Under the pieces are notes generated by a model. It worked only from the letters and a program-made list of their open reading frames with translations, had not been told where the DNA came from and ran no database searches. Below, piece after piece: positions 49,010 through 60,694 of a DNA stretch of 64,000 nucleotides. The stretch covers positions 1,984,001 to 2,048,000 of the forward strand of contig NW_027248941.1 in assembly GCF_036711975.1 (NCBI RefSeq). The letters are read 5' to 3'. The DNA is from Onthophagus taurus (Eukaryota; Arthropoda; Insecta; Coleoptera; Scarabaeidae). The position numbers were made by a program, and so were the translations under genes. How positions within the stretch are numbered: position 1 is the first letter of the stretch; every line of letters starts with the position of its first letter.

Positions 49010-52000
49010 AATAAAAATGTTTTGACATATTTGTAATCTTCACTAAAAAACCTTTAAAATGAGTACAAACACGACATATTTATCTTCAATATTAATGAAG
49101 TTACGTCGACTTCCGGTTAGAAATGTCAACGTCAATTTTGACATATTTGTAATCGTCGTGAAATATCCTTTAAAATGAGCCCAAACATGATACGTTTAAT
49201 TCCGATATTACTCGAGATGTAAGCAACTTCCGGTTTGAAATGTCAACGTCATTTTAATACATTTTTAATTTTTATAAAATTTCTTAAAATTTGTCACAAA
49301 AACGAAATTATAATAAAAAAAAAATCAAAAATTTAGGTTGGTATTAATACTGTTGGTATCTTCATTATTGCTAACTTCGTGTTTAATGTTTTTCGAGATA
49401 AGTGTGTCATGTTTGGACTCATTTTAAAGGTTTTTTAATAAAGAATACATCACGAAGTTGTATATTTTATGAAAATTAACTTCAGATTTAAAATGTCAAC
49501 CTCAATTTTGACATATTTGCAATGTTCATTAAAAAACCTTTAAAATGAGTACAAACACGACACATTTATCTTCAATATTAATGAAGTTACGTCGACTTCC
49601 GGTTAGAAATGTCAACGTCAATTTTGACATATTTGTAATCGTCGTGAAATATCCTTTAAAATGAGCCCAAACATGATACGTTTAATTCCGATATTACTCG
49701 AGATACAAGCAACTTCCGGTTTGAAATGTCAACGTCATTTTAATACATTCTTAATTTTTATAAAATGTCTTAAAATTTGTCACAAAAACGAAATTATAAT
49801 AAAAAAAAATCAAAAATTTAGGTTGGTATTAATATTGTTGGTATTTTCATTATTGCTAACTTCGTGTTTAATGTTTTTTTGTTGTAACTTTTTTGTTTTT
49901 CGAGATAAGTGTGTCATGTTTGGATTCATTTTAAAGGTTATTTTATAAAGATTACGAATATAATAATAAAATTAAAGTTGACATTAACACCTGAAAGTTT
50001 TTTTCTTAGTCATGTGTCAAAATTTTCAAAAAACAGCAATATTATTTTGAAGAGGCATTATTTTAAATTTAATTGTTTTGATGAGATTAGAAATGAAAAA
50101 TCCTTTAAAATGAGTCCAAACTCGACGGGGTTATTTTCAAAAACGAATATTTTGTAGATGGCGCTCGTTGAAAATCCGCCATTTTGGAAAAAAATATTTT
50201 TAAAGATAACCCCATGATGTTTAGGCTCATTTTAAACGATTTTTCAAATCCAATTTAATAAAAGCAATTATTTAAAAAAAAATTAATTAAAATATTTTCA
50301 AAATGGCTAACTACTATTTAAAACGGGTTATTTTAGATTTAATTGTTTTGATGAGATTACAAATGAAAAATCCTTTAAAATGAATACAAACACGACATAT
50401 ATATCTTCAATATTAATGAAGTTAAGGTCCACTTCCGGTTAGAAATGTCAATCTCAATTTTGACATATTTGTAATCTTCATTAAAAATCCTTTAAAATGA
50501 ATACAAACACGACATATTTATCTTCAATATTAATGAAGTTATGGTCAACTTCCGGTTAGAAATGTCAACGTCAATTTTGACATATTCTTAATTTTTATGA
50601 AATGTCTTAAAATTTGCCACAAAAACTAAAATCTAATAAAAAAAATCAAAAATTAAGGTTGGTATTAATATTGTTACTATATTCATTGTTGCCAACTTTA
50701 GATGTAACGTTTTTTAACCTAACTTTTTTGTTTTTTAAGATAAATACGTCGTGTTTGGACTCATTTTAAAGCTTATTTTATAAAGATTACGAATATAACA
50801 ATAAAATTAAAGTTGACATTAACACCTGAAAGTTTTTTTCTTCGAAACTGTTTCAAAAAACACCAAAATTATTTTTAGGCGGATTATTTTAAATTTAATT
50901 GTTTTAATGAGATTAGAAATGAAAAATCTTTTAAAATGAGTCCAAACTCGACGGGGTTATTTTCAAAAACGAATATTTTATAGATGGCGCTCGTTGAGAA
51001 ACCGCCATTTTGGAAAACATTATTTTTACAGATAACCCCATGATGTTTGGGCTCATTTTAAAGGATTTTTCAAATCCAATTTAATAAAAGTAATTATTTT
51101 AAAAAAAATTAATTAAAATATTTTCAAAATGGCTAACTAATATTTAAGATGGGTTATTTTAGATTTAATTGTTTTGATGAGATTACAAATGAAAAATCCT
51201 TTAAAATGAATACAAACACAACATATATATCTTCAATATTAATGAAGTTGTGGTCCACTTCCGGTTAGAAACGTCAACCTCAATTTTGACATATTTGTAA
51301 TCTTCATTAAAAAACCTTTAAAACGAATACAAACACGACATATTTATCTTCAATATTAATGAAGTTATGGTCAACTTCCGGTTAGAAATGTCAACGTCAA
51401 TTTTGACATATTCTTAATTTTTATGAAATGTCTTAAAATTTTCCACAAAAACTAAAATCTAATAAAAAAAAATCAAAAATTAAGGTTGGTATTAATAGTT
51501 ACTATCTTCATTGTTGCCAACTTTAGGTGTAACGTTTTTTAACCTAACTTTTTTGTTTTTTAAGATAAATGCGTCGTGTTTGGACTCATTTTAAAGCTTA
51601 TTTTATAAAGATTACGAATATAACAATAAAATTAAAGTTGACATTATCACCTGAAAGTTCCTTTCTTCGAAACTGTTTCAAAAAACACCAAAATTATTTT
51701 TAGGCGGATTATTTTAAATTTAATTGTTTTGATGAGATTACAAATGAAAAATCCTTTAAAATGAATACAAACACAACATATATATCTTCAATATTAATGA
51801 AGTTATGGTCCACTTCCGGTTAGAAACGTCAACCTCAATTTTGACATATTTGTAATCTTCCTTAAAAAACCTTTAAAATGAATACAAACACGACATATTT
51901 ATCTTCAATATTAATGAAGTTATGGTCAACTTCCGGTTCGAAATGTCAACGTCAATTTTGACATATTCTTAATTTTTATGAAATGTCTTAAAATTTTCCA

Positions 52001-52920
52001 CAAAAACTAAAATCTAATAAAAAAAATCAAAAATTAGGGTTGGTTTAATAGTTACTATCTTCATTGTTGCCAACTTTAGGTGTAACGTTTTTTAACCTAA
52101 TTTTTTGTTTTTTAAGATAAATGCGTCGTGTTTGGACTCATTTTAAAGGTTATTTTATAAAGATTACGAATATAACAATAAAATTAAAGTTGACATTATC
52201 ACCTGAAAGTTCCTTTCTTCGAAACTGTTTCAAAAAACACCAAAATTATTTTTAGGCGGATTAATTTAAATTTAATTGTTTTGATGAGATTAGAAATGAA
52301 AAATCCTTTAAAATGAGTCCAAACTCGACGGGGTTATTTTCAAAAACGAATATTTCGTAGATGGCGCTCGTTGAGAATTCGCCATTTTGGAAAAAAATAT
52401 TTTTAAAGATAACCCCATGATGTTTGGGCTCATTTTAAAGGATTTTTCAAATCCAATTTAATAAAAGTGGTTATTTAAAAAAAAATTAATTAAAATATTT
52501 TCAAAATGGCTAATTAATATTTAAAACGGGTTATTTTAGATTTAATTGTTTTGATGAGATTAGACATGAAAAATCCTTTAAAATGAATACAAACACAACA
52601 TATATATCTTCAATATTAATGAAGTTATGGTCCACTTCCGGTTAGAAATGTCAACGTCAATTTTGACATATTCTTAATTTTTATGAAATGTCTTAAAATT
52701 TGCCACAAAAACTAAAATCTAATAAAAAAAAATCGAAAATTAAGGTTGGTATTAATTTGTTACTATCTTCATTGTTGCCAACTTTAGGTGTAACGTTTTT
52801 TATTGTAACTCTTTTGTTTTTTAAGATAAATACGTCGTGTTTGGACTCATTTTAAAGCTTATTTTATAAAGATTACGAATATAATAATAAAATTAAAGTT
52901 AACATTAACCCCTGAAAATT
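49010..52920. repeat. Satellite E/G array between the cobalamin-binding-like gene and GOSR1
   Basis: Satellite E words in reverse orientation (GTCAACTTCCGGTTAGAAAT, CTTTAAAATGAGTACAAACA) alternate with a block whose arms CCTTTAAAATGAGTCCAAAC and GATAACCCCATGATGTTT flank TAGATGGCGCTCGTTGA and CCGCCATTTTGGAAAA (about 50100-50240, 50930-51070, 52310-52450). It ends with TCTAGTCTAGTGTTAGTTTT. No gene is present. Confidence 0.9.
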
Positions 52921-53062
52921 TTTTTCTAGTCTAGTGTTAGTTTTAGTTTTAATTCAATAAAAATATGCAACTTGGTGATATTTTATTTAAACGTAACTTT
53001 TCATTTAGCTCCTCCGCATTAAAAAATAAAGTATAATTAATAATAAATCGTTTAAAACTTAA

Positions 53063-53962
53063 TTAATGAAACGCATAAAATAAAATCAACAAGGTACAAA
53101 CACCAACGACCAACCCAACGATAACCGAATCCCTCTTTTTCCTCATATTAATCCGTTGAATCAAACTGTTAATCATCGGAAACCGATTTGAGACGTCATT
53201 AAACCTCGTTTGCAACCGCTTTAAAGTTTGCCGTTGACCGGAAAGGTGTTCCCGAGTCTCCATCGCTATCGATATTTGATCATTAACCAACCGATCGGAG
53301 CTAAAACTAATTTATTAACAAAAATCGCACAAAAATAACAACTTACTTATATAAATGGGTGTTTTCTTTCGTGTATAAATCCCTTCGATTAACCCCCTCA
53401 GTTCGAAAACTATCGTTTTTGGAAGTTCTTAATAAATCCTCTCTTTCCCTTCTCGTTTCGTGTTGCGAATTGATTTTTCGGTAATCTCTCGATAAATCCG
53501 TGAGGATATCTTTGTGCCGATGCAACGTGTGAAGCATCCCAGCCCCCGAAACGGGCTGTTCCGACATCCTCTCATTAATTTGGGTCAATTTTTTGAGTAA
53601 TTGCTCGATTTCCAATGACATAGCCTCAAAAGTATCTTCCCCAGATAATAACGGGACTGTATCGGCCGTGTTGTGGGCATGAGGAGTGTTTATTCCAGCG
53701 CCTAATTTACTAAAAGCCACTAATTTTAAATCGATATCGTTTTCTAAGTGTCTCGCTTGCTTGCGAAGATCTAAAAAGGAAAGAAAATTTTGATTGAGGT
53801 TATGTTTTTGTTTTAGGCGATTTTTAGGGAAATCTTATGGTAATTTTAGATAAAAATTAGATGGGGCGATAAAGTAAGGGTTAATTAATAGGAATTAGGG
53901 GCGAAATTATTAAAATTGGGCTTATTTTTATTACCCTCATAGGTTAGAGCTGTCGCTGACAT
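53063..53962 (-). CDS. GOSR1: Golgi SNAP receptor complex member 1 (GS28), complete, 229 aa
   Basis: This v-SNARE mediates ER-Golgi and intra-Golgi vesicle fusion (Gos28 in Drosophila). Exons are 53962-53935, 53770-53347 and 53300-53063; joins G|AT and AA|C keep frame and total 230 codons. Start MSATALTYEDLRKQARHLEN matches the family N terminus, followed by DIDLKLVAFSKLGAG. The middle (EIEQLLKKLTQINERMSEQP and LHRHKDILTDLSRDYRKI) is the N-terminal helical region. The SNARE motif spans about residues 150-205 (NDQISIAMETREHLSGQRQ, LKRLQTRFNDVSNRFPMINS) with the central Q, and the C-terminal anchor is VIVGLVVGVCTLLILFYAF. Length is close to that of animal GOSR1. It is divergent to the KEN-box gene across a 2 kb satellite. 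A minus-strand AATAAA lies at about 52987. Confidence 0.96.
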
Positions 53963-53964
53963 GT

Positions 53965-55990
53965 CGGTAATTAATTAACATGAACTGTCATTTAAACGTC
54001 ATCATTACAAATTTATTTATTTAAATAAATTTGATTTATTAAAAACGGATTTAATTAATAATACAATTAATTAATTAAAAATCACCAAATATAATTAAAT
54101 CAGTATTAATATTTATTGTTTTGGGACAATAAATTTTTTTTCGATAGATGTCGCTAGTGTCAAGGTAACGACGGCATATTTTGAATTGTTATTTAAACGT
54201 TATCACAAATTTATTTGTTTAAATAAATTTTATTTATTAAAAAGAGATTTAATTAGTAACAAAATTAATTAATTAAAAATCACCAAATACAATTAAATAA
54301 ATATTAACATTTATTGTTTTGGGATAAAAAAATTTCTCAATAGATGTCGCTAGTGTCAAGGTAACGAGACATCACAAAATATGTTTTAAAAGGTTATTTA
54401 AACGTCATCACAAAGTTATTTTTTAAAATAAATTTGAGTTATTAAAAAAGGATTTAATTAATAACAAAATTAATGATTGATTAATAACAAATTCAATTAA
54501 ATAAATATTAATATTTATTGTTTTGGGATAAAAAAAATTTCTCGATAGATGTCGTTAGTGTCAAGGTGACGAAGACATGACAAAAACATATTTTTAAAGG
54601 TTATTTAAACGTTAATACAAATTTATTTTTTTAAATACTTTTGATTTATTAAAAAAGGATTTAATTAATAACAAAATTGATTAATTAATAATCATCAAAT
54701 ACAATTAAATATTAATATTTATTGTTTTGGGATAACAAAATTTTCTCAATAGATGTCGCTAGTGTCAAGGTAACGAAACATCACAAAATATGTTTTAAAA
54801 GGTTATTTAAACGTCATTTTATTTTTCAAAATAAATTTGATTTATTAAAAAAGGATTTAATTAATAACAAAATTAATTGATTAAAAATCGCCAAATTCAA
54901 TTAAATAAATATTAATATTTATTGTTTTGGGATAAAAAGATTTTCTCGATAGATGTCGTTAGTGTCACGAAGACATGACAAAAGCATATTTTTAAAGGTT
55001 ATTTAAACGTTAATACAAATTTATTTTTTTAAATACTTTTGATTTATTAAAAAAGCAGTTAATTAATAATACAATCACCAAATATAACTAAATCAGTATT
55101 AATATTTATTGATTTGGGTCAATCAATTTTTTTTAATAGATGTCGCTAGTGTCAAGGTAACGACGTCAGCACAAAGCATATTTTTAAAGATTATTTAAAC
55201 GTTATCACAAATTTATTTGTTTAAATAAATTTGATTTATTAAAAAAGGATTTAATTAGTTACAAAATTAATTAAAAATTACCAAATACAATTATTAAATA
55301 AATATTAATATTTATTGTTTTGGGATAACAAAATTTTCTCAATAGATGTCGCTAGTGTCAAGATAACGACGACAGCAGAGAGGATATTTTTAAGGGTTAT
55401 TTAAACGTTATCACAAATTTATTTGTTTAAATAAATTTGATTTATTACAAAAGGGTTTAATTAGTAACAAAATTAATTAATTAAAAATCACCAAATACAA
55501 TTAAATAAATATTAATATTTATTGTTTTGGGATAAAGAATTTTTCTCAATAGATGTCGCTAGTGTCAAAATAACGACGACAGCACAAAGTATATTTTTAA
55601 AGGTTATTTAAACTTCATCACAAATTTATTTGTTTAAATAAATTTGATTTATTACAAAAGGGTTTAATTAGTAACAAAATTAATTAATTAATAATCACCA
55701 AATACAATTAAATAAATATTAATATTTATTGTTTTGGGATAAAAAGAATTTCTCAATAGATGTCGCTAGTGTCAAAGTGTGACACAAAACATGTTTTAAA
55801 AAGTTATTTAAACATTAACACAAATTTATTTTTTTAAATAAATTTGATTTATTAAAAAAGGATTTATTTAAATCATTAAATATTAATTTTTATACAATAA
55901 AAATTTTATGTCAATAGATGTCGTTAGTGTCAAGGTAACTACGACGACAACACAAAACATGTTTTTAAAGGTTATTTAAACGTCATAACG
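53965..55990. repeat. ~200-bp satellite H filling the divergent promoter spacer
   Basis: Ten units marked by AATAGATGTCGCTAGTGTCA (about 54145, 54340, 54545, 54750, 54955, 55138, 55340, 55550, 55755, 55915) and AAAGGTTATTTAAACGTCAT, separated by TAATATTTATTGTTTTGGGA. The first partial unit starts right at the GOSR1 start codon, and the last ends about 60 bases before the KEN-box gene start. The promoters of both genes must lie in or at the edges of this array. Confidence 0.93.
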
Positions 55991-56049
55991 GTTCTTCGAG
56001 GTGATTTGACGTACGCAATTAAATAAAAAAATACAAAAGCATAATAAAA

Positions 56050-56588
56050 ATGCGTCCGGATAATAAAAGTGAGTCATTCACGTTCCACAAGAACGTTTTT
56101 TCATCAAACGGTCACTCGAAATTAAACTGTAGAAAGAAATTGCAAGATAAATTCGAGAAAGATCCGGAAATGGGATCGAAAAGTGGCGATAAAAGTGTTT
56201 TATCCGTTCTCACCTTGAACGATACTCGAAAGGTGTTAAGAACGAGTGCCGAAAAGATTTCGAAAACGTTTAGTAACGTTAGGATTAGTATTGGAAACTT
56301 TTCTCAAGTAAGTTTAGATGTGGTAATCCAAAAAGGTGTTTAATTGATTGTTTTTAGAGGTTTAAAAGTTCTACGAGGCGTAGACAAATTTTGGAGGAGG
56401 GTCCGATGACTCCGAATTGTTCCACTCCTAGGGTTAGGTCGATTTTGGGGAGGACTCCGACTAAGTTGTATAGCCCGTTTGGAATTGAAACTCCAAAAAC
56501 CGGAGATGTAAATTTAGGAGATAAAGAAAATGTTAATCCGAAAAAAATTGATTGGCCTAGAAAAAAAGGAATTCTCGATGATTGCTAA
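56050..56588 (+). CDS. Small basic KEN-box protein (162 aa, 2 exons), probably cell-cycle regulated
   Basis: Exons are 56050-56307 and 56358-56588 (donor CAA|GTAAGT, acceptor TTTTTAG|AGG), phase 0, 163 codons. The start follows AATAAAAATG. I do not recognise a family. Visible: a basic N-terminal half with KVLRTSAEKISKTFSNVRI, RRRQILEEGPMTP, five S/T-P sites (MTP, STP, RTP, YSP, ETP) in a compact segment that includes RTPTKLYSPFGIETP, and DKENVNP near the C terminus, an APC/C KEN degron followed by basic residues. Clustered proline-directed sites plus KEN suggest CDK control and mitotic destruction; this is inference. AATAAA lies at 56747-56752. Confidence 0.8.
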
Positions 56589-56746
56589 AATCATTTTATT
56601 GATATTATAACTCACAATTTTGTACTTTTATAAGAATGAAAGGGATCTTTTTTTGTAATTTTAATTGACACATCATCTTTTTTATTATTATTTATTTATT
56701 TAGGGTAGCTATTTTCTGTTCTTTTATTACTTTTATTAATACACTA

Positions 56747-56752
56747 AATAAA
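56747..56752 (+). terminator. Poly(A) signal of the KEN-box gene
   Basis: AATAAA in CTAAATAAAATAATT, about 160 bases after the stop. It is the best-placed canonical signal. Confidence 0.5.
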
Positions 56753-57120
56753 ATAATTAAGTTATTTATTTAATTAACATAACCTAAAAAAATAATTTTA
56801 AGAAAGTGTCAAGCAGTGTTGCCAAATGTACTATAATTTTTAACAACTTTATTTTTTTATATGAAATTTGCACAACTTTCTATAACTCAAACGCTCGAAA
56901 TTCTGATAAATCACCTTATTCTGATATTGAGATAATCAGAGTCATACTAAGATCAGTTTACATGTTGTCTTTTGCAAAAGTTGGACTTGGTGCAATCAGT
57001 TGGTTCAACAAGGCAAACAAAAAAGTCACTAAAAAGGTCAATAAAGGAACTTTACTCTCCAAGGATCTCTAGAGTCCACATATAATAGGAAAGCAGAGAG
57101 AGTTAATCATGAAATAACAC
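56753..57120. other. Intergenic, no supported gene
   Basis: An 88-codon frame (56806-57072, +) covers most of it. It starts MSSSVAKCTIIFNNFIFLYE and includes RVILRSVYMLSFAKVGLG. I do not recognise it; it could be a fragment of a mobile-element protein. Confidence 0.3.
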
Positions 57121-57960
57121 CTTGAAGTTGTCTATTATATCACAACTAACTTCAGGTTTAAATGTCAACCTCAATTTTGACATATTTGTAGTCTTCATTA
57201 AAAAAACTTTAAAATTAGACACCATTTGGACAGTTTTTATCGATTGTAGATATCATTAGACACCTTCTGGACTCTTTTTGACAGCTATAGATACCATTTG
57301 AACAGTTTTTAACGACTATAGAAATAATTAGAAACTATCTAGACACTTAAGACATCTTTTAAAATCTTCTGGCAATAGTTATAATTATCCAAAAACCGTT
57401 TAGATACTTTTTGGTGTTAAGAAAAATCGCTAGAAAGATTTTGGACCCTTTATGACATCAACAAAAATCTCCCAATAATAAAAATAAACGTCCAGAAAGC
57501 ATTTAAATACTTTTTGGTGTTAGGCAAAATCGTTAGAAAGGTTCTGAACCCTTTGTGACATCAACAAAAATCCTCCATTAATAAAAAGGAGGCGTTTAAA
57601 CACTTTTTGATAATTATTGGTAACGTTAGAAAACCTTTAGACAACTTTTAATTAGTTAGAGTTTATTAGGATCCTTCTGGACACTTTTTAACGACTATAT
57701 TAATCATTAGGAACATTCCAAACACTTTTAGACATCTTTTAAAATCTTCGGAGATTCTTTATAATTGTTCAGAAAGGATTTAGACACCTTTTGATATTCA
57801 TGGCATTCATTAGATAGCGTCTCTACACTTTTTGACATCTTTAAAAACTCTCTGGATGTCTTCATAAATGTCCAGAAAGCGTTTTGACGACATTAGACAA
57901 ACTTTATAACTGTCCAGAAAGCCTTTAGACACTTTTTAGTACTTGGGAAACTTTTTGACA
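57120..57960. repeat. ~57-bp minisatellite I, first locus
   Basis: Diverged units with words such as ATCATTAGACACCTTCTGGA, TTTTTAACGACTATAGAAAT and TTTAGACACTTTTTG. The same family occurs at 40270-40650 and 61830-64000. It is preceded and followed by satellite E sequence. Confidence 0.85.
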
Positions 57961-58400
57961 TCTTTAAAAATCTTTTTAAGAATGTTTTTTAATAAAGAAT
58001 ACATGATAAAAGGACACCGTGAATGTTTGAAATGTCAACCTCAATTTTGACATATTTGTAGTCTTCATTAAAAAACTTTTAAAATGAATTCAATATTAAT
58101 GAAGTTATGGTCAACTTCCGGTTTGAAATGTCAAGGTCATTTTGATATATTCTCAATTTTTATAAAATGTTTTAAAATTTGTCACAAAAACGAAAATATA
58201 ATAAAAAAAAATAAATATTAAGGTTGGTATTAATATTTGAAAATCTTCATTGTTGCTAACTTCGGGTTTAATGTTTTTTATTCTAACTTTTTTGTTTTTC
58301 GAGATAAGTGCGTCATGTTTGGACTCATTTTGATGGTTATTTTATAAAGATTACGAATATAATAATAAAATTAAAGTTTAAGTTAGTTCAAATGATTCAA
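57960..58400. repeat. Copy of satellite E (inverse orientation)
   Basis: GTCAACTTCCGGTTTGAAAT and GATAAGTGCGTCATGTTTGG are the satellite E words, followed by AAAGATTACGAATATAATAA. Confidence 0.85.
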
Positions 58401-58467
58401 GAAACATTCAGACATGTTGTATTTTATGTGGGGCAAGTAGGAAATATATTTAAGTCCAATAGATTTA

Positions 58468-58491
58468 GAACGTATCCTTTAGGATACGTTC
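58468..58491. mobile_element. Hairpin end, inverse copy of 28903-28926
   Basis: GAACGTATCC / GGATACGTTC with loop TTTA, then ATTAATGAAATTA. The 170 bases on its left match the inverse of 28927-29100. Homology to the other copy ends about 13 bases beyond the hairpin, which marks a probable element boundary. Confidence 0.55.
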
Positions 58492-58499
58492 ATTAATGA

Positions 58500-59258
58500 A
58501 ATTACAGAAATAATTTTTTAAACCCGGAATTTTCTAGTTCTAGGGTTAGTTCTAGTTTCCACTAGAGCTAATATTGGAGGTAGAAGATTATTTATATTTT
58601 TTATTGGTACGTTAATTTTAATTTAAAAAATGATAATTTTTTTCTGTTGTCAAGAGATGTCGCCATAATCGTGTTTATTAACCACATCGTACATAACCTC
58701 AATTTAATTAAGCACATTTTTATTATTTTTTATAGTTTTTTCTCTATTTGTTTAAGTTCCCAGTGATTAAATCCCAAAATTAGAACATCCCCGTTTAATA
58801 AGTAAGTTTTTGAACCTTTATTTTATTTATTTATTAATTTTTTCGAATTTCATTGAAATCAATTTATTGGAATCGATTAAAAATCCTTAATTTATTAACG
58901 AATTATTTATTTTTAATCCATTTTATCGTTATCAATAATAATTCTTTAAAATTTATTTAAATGACGTTTGACAGATCTCTTCACATAACCTCAAAATGTT
59001 ATTTTTTTATTAAATTATTAATATTATTATTATTATTACAAGTTTTTTTAATTAAATTTAAACACAGATAAAGAATTAAATCGAAATAAACAAATTTTTG
59101 GACCCTATTAACAATTTAAATCAAATTAAATCAAAATTAAATTAAATCATAACCTCATTTTTTATTATTATCACAATTACACGACGAGCGCTATATTAAA
59201 ATCGAATCGACTAATAATAACAAAACGTTATTATCTTAATTATTATTCGAATCGATCG
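58500..59258. other. Intergenic between the repeat locus and the DAGL tail
   Basis: Opens with TTCTAGTTCTAGGGTTAGTT, related to the starts of satellite E loci. The rest is AT-rich and unique, with two ATAACCTCA words. The 3' UTR of the diacylglycerol lipase gene should lie at its right edge. Confidence 0.4.
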
Positions 59259-60694
59259 TTATAAACTACTCTCGTCTTTGGCCAATGGTAAATCGACGGT
59301 TGGATAAACGTACTTTTTCCTCCGTACAAAATTGGGCGAATCTTGTTTTTTCACGCACAAAATCGTTTTGGGTTCTAAATTTGATTTCGAACTGGTCGGT
59401 AGAGTCAAAATTTCGGCTTTAATCTTTTTCGATTTAGTCGGCAACTTCAAATTCCATTTGTCGGGTTTTTTCGGTTTCTTCGGGCTCGATTCGATATTAA
59501 CGACTTCCGGGTTAAACGTAACGTTTTTCACTTCTAAAATCGGTTTAGGTTCGGTTAGAAAAGTTTGCGTCGTCGCCAATTTACTCGAAATTTGAAGGAA
59601 TTGTTCCGAACGATTCTCAATGGACAAATTTAAATCGATTGCAAAGTTTGGGAGCACGTCTGTATCTTCGAGGTTAATTTTTGGGGCCCCCGAAAAGAAT
59701 TCTGAGCACCCCGCCGTTTCAATAACTTGTTCTAAGATTTCTTCAGCGCTTTGATACTCATCCGAACTCATTTTTTTGGCAATTACATCCACAGTTTCCG
59801 ATTTTTCTGATTTATTACTATTCGCTGATTGAAAACTTAAATTGCTACTACTCGAATTTGTGATTGGACTCCCGTTTTGGCTCGGTCTCCTCAAATGTCG
59901 CGATAATTGCCCCAATTTTTGGAAATACCTCACATTTCTGATATCGTCAGCACACGTACTTAAATTATTAATAATTTTTGGAGTCCTCCTCATAACCAGA
60001 GGTGTTTTTAGCAACATCTCGGCCTTTTCCATGTTAATTTGGAAGCTTGCTTTCGATGAGGCGATACTCGAGACTTCCGATAAACTCTCAGGACTTGCTA
60101 AAGGGGCTAATCCGTACCAATCGTCGTGGATAAAATCGATTCTTTTATTGTTTTCGTTATTTAGCGTCCTAATCACGTTTAAACTTAACCTCGATTTCGA
60201 TTTTTTGATTATTTCGAAACTTTTTCGTTGATTCAGCAACGAAATAACGTTCGCTAGCGGTAAAGGGGAAGATTCGCTCGTTGAACACAACCCGTTTGTT
60301 AAACTTGATGAGGAACTCGCCGCGAAAGATGTTTCCAAGTAGATCTTCGTCGTTGTTGGTGCTAAAAATTCCTCCTCTTTTTGGGTGTCGATTTCTTGCG
60401 AAATCGACGCGATCCGACTCGGTTTTCTTGGCCCCATCGTTGTTACAACCTTAAAATCAATTTTTTTCTGTTTTTAAATCACAAAACGACCTTTTAAGGG
60501 TTAGGATAAAATTAGGTTAAATTTATTGATTTGTTGCGCCATCTCGTGGTGGTGAAATGAAAAATGCGCATGCAAGATAAAGTAGATTACTTTTTTTTTT
60601 GAGGTTATTTTTTTAATTTGTACCTCACGTCTCTCGGGACGGTCCGAAGCGGTGAATTGGGGGGCTCCTGACCGTACCAAATGGAGATGTCCAC
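59259..60694 (-). CDS. Diacylglycerol lipase alpha, C-terminal regulatory tail (two exons, tentative)
   Basis: A small exon 60694-60624 reads VDISIWYGQEPPNSPLRTVP plus RDV between a pyrimidine-rich acceptor (TTTTCCGAG) and a GTACAA donor. A long frame from 60437 (or 60426 if spliced at CCAAG) runs 392 codons to a stop at 59259. It is Ser-rich and disordered, with DDWYGLAPLASPESLSEVSS resembling the APLATMESLSDTESL stretch of the vertebrate DAGL-alpha tail, and then basic segments. That resemblance, strand and position right after the catalytic exons are why I join it to DAGL. The junction near 60430 is weak: another acceptor at 60454 would give an early stop. It could instead be a separate single-exon gene of unknown function. 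Confidence 0.5.

Noticed and set aside
56806..57072. 88-codon plus-strand frame as a gene
   Set aside because: No recognised domain, no splice context, and it sits in intergenic DNA next to repeats.
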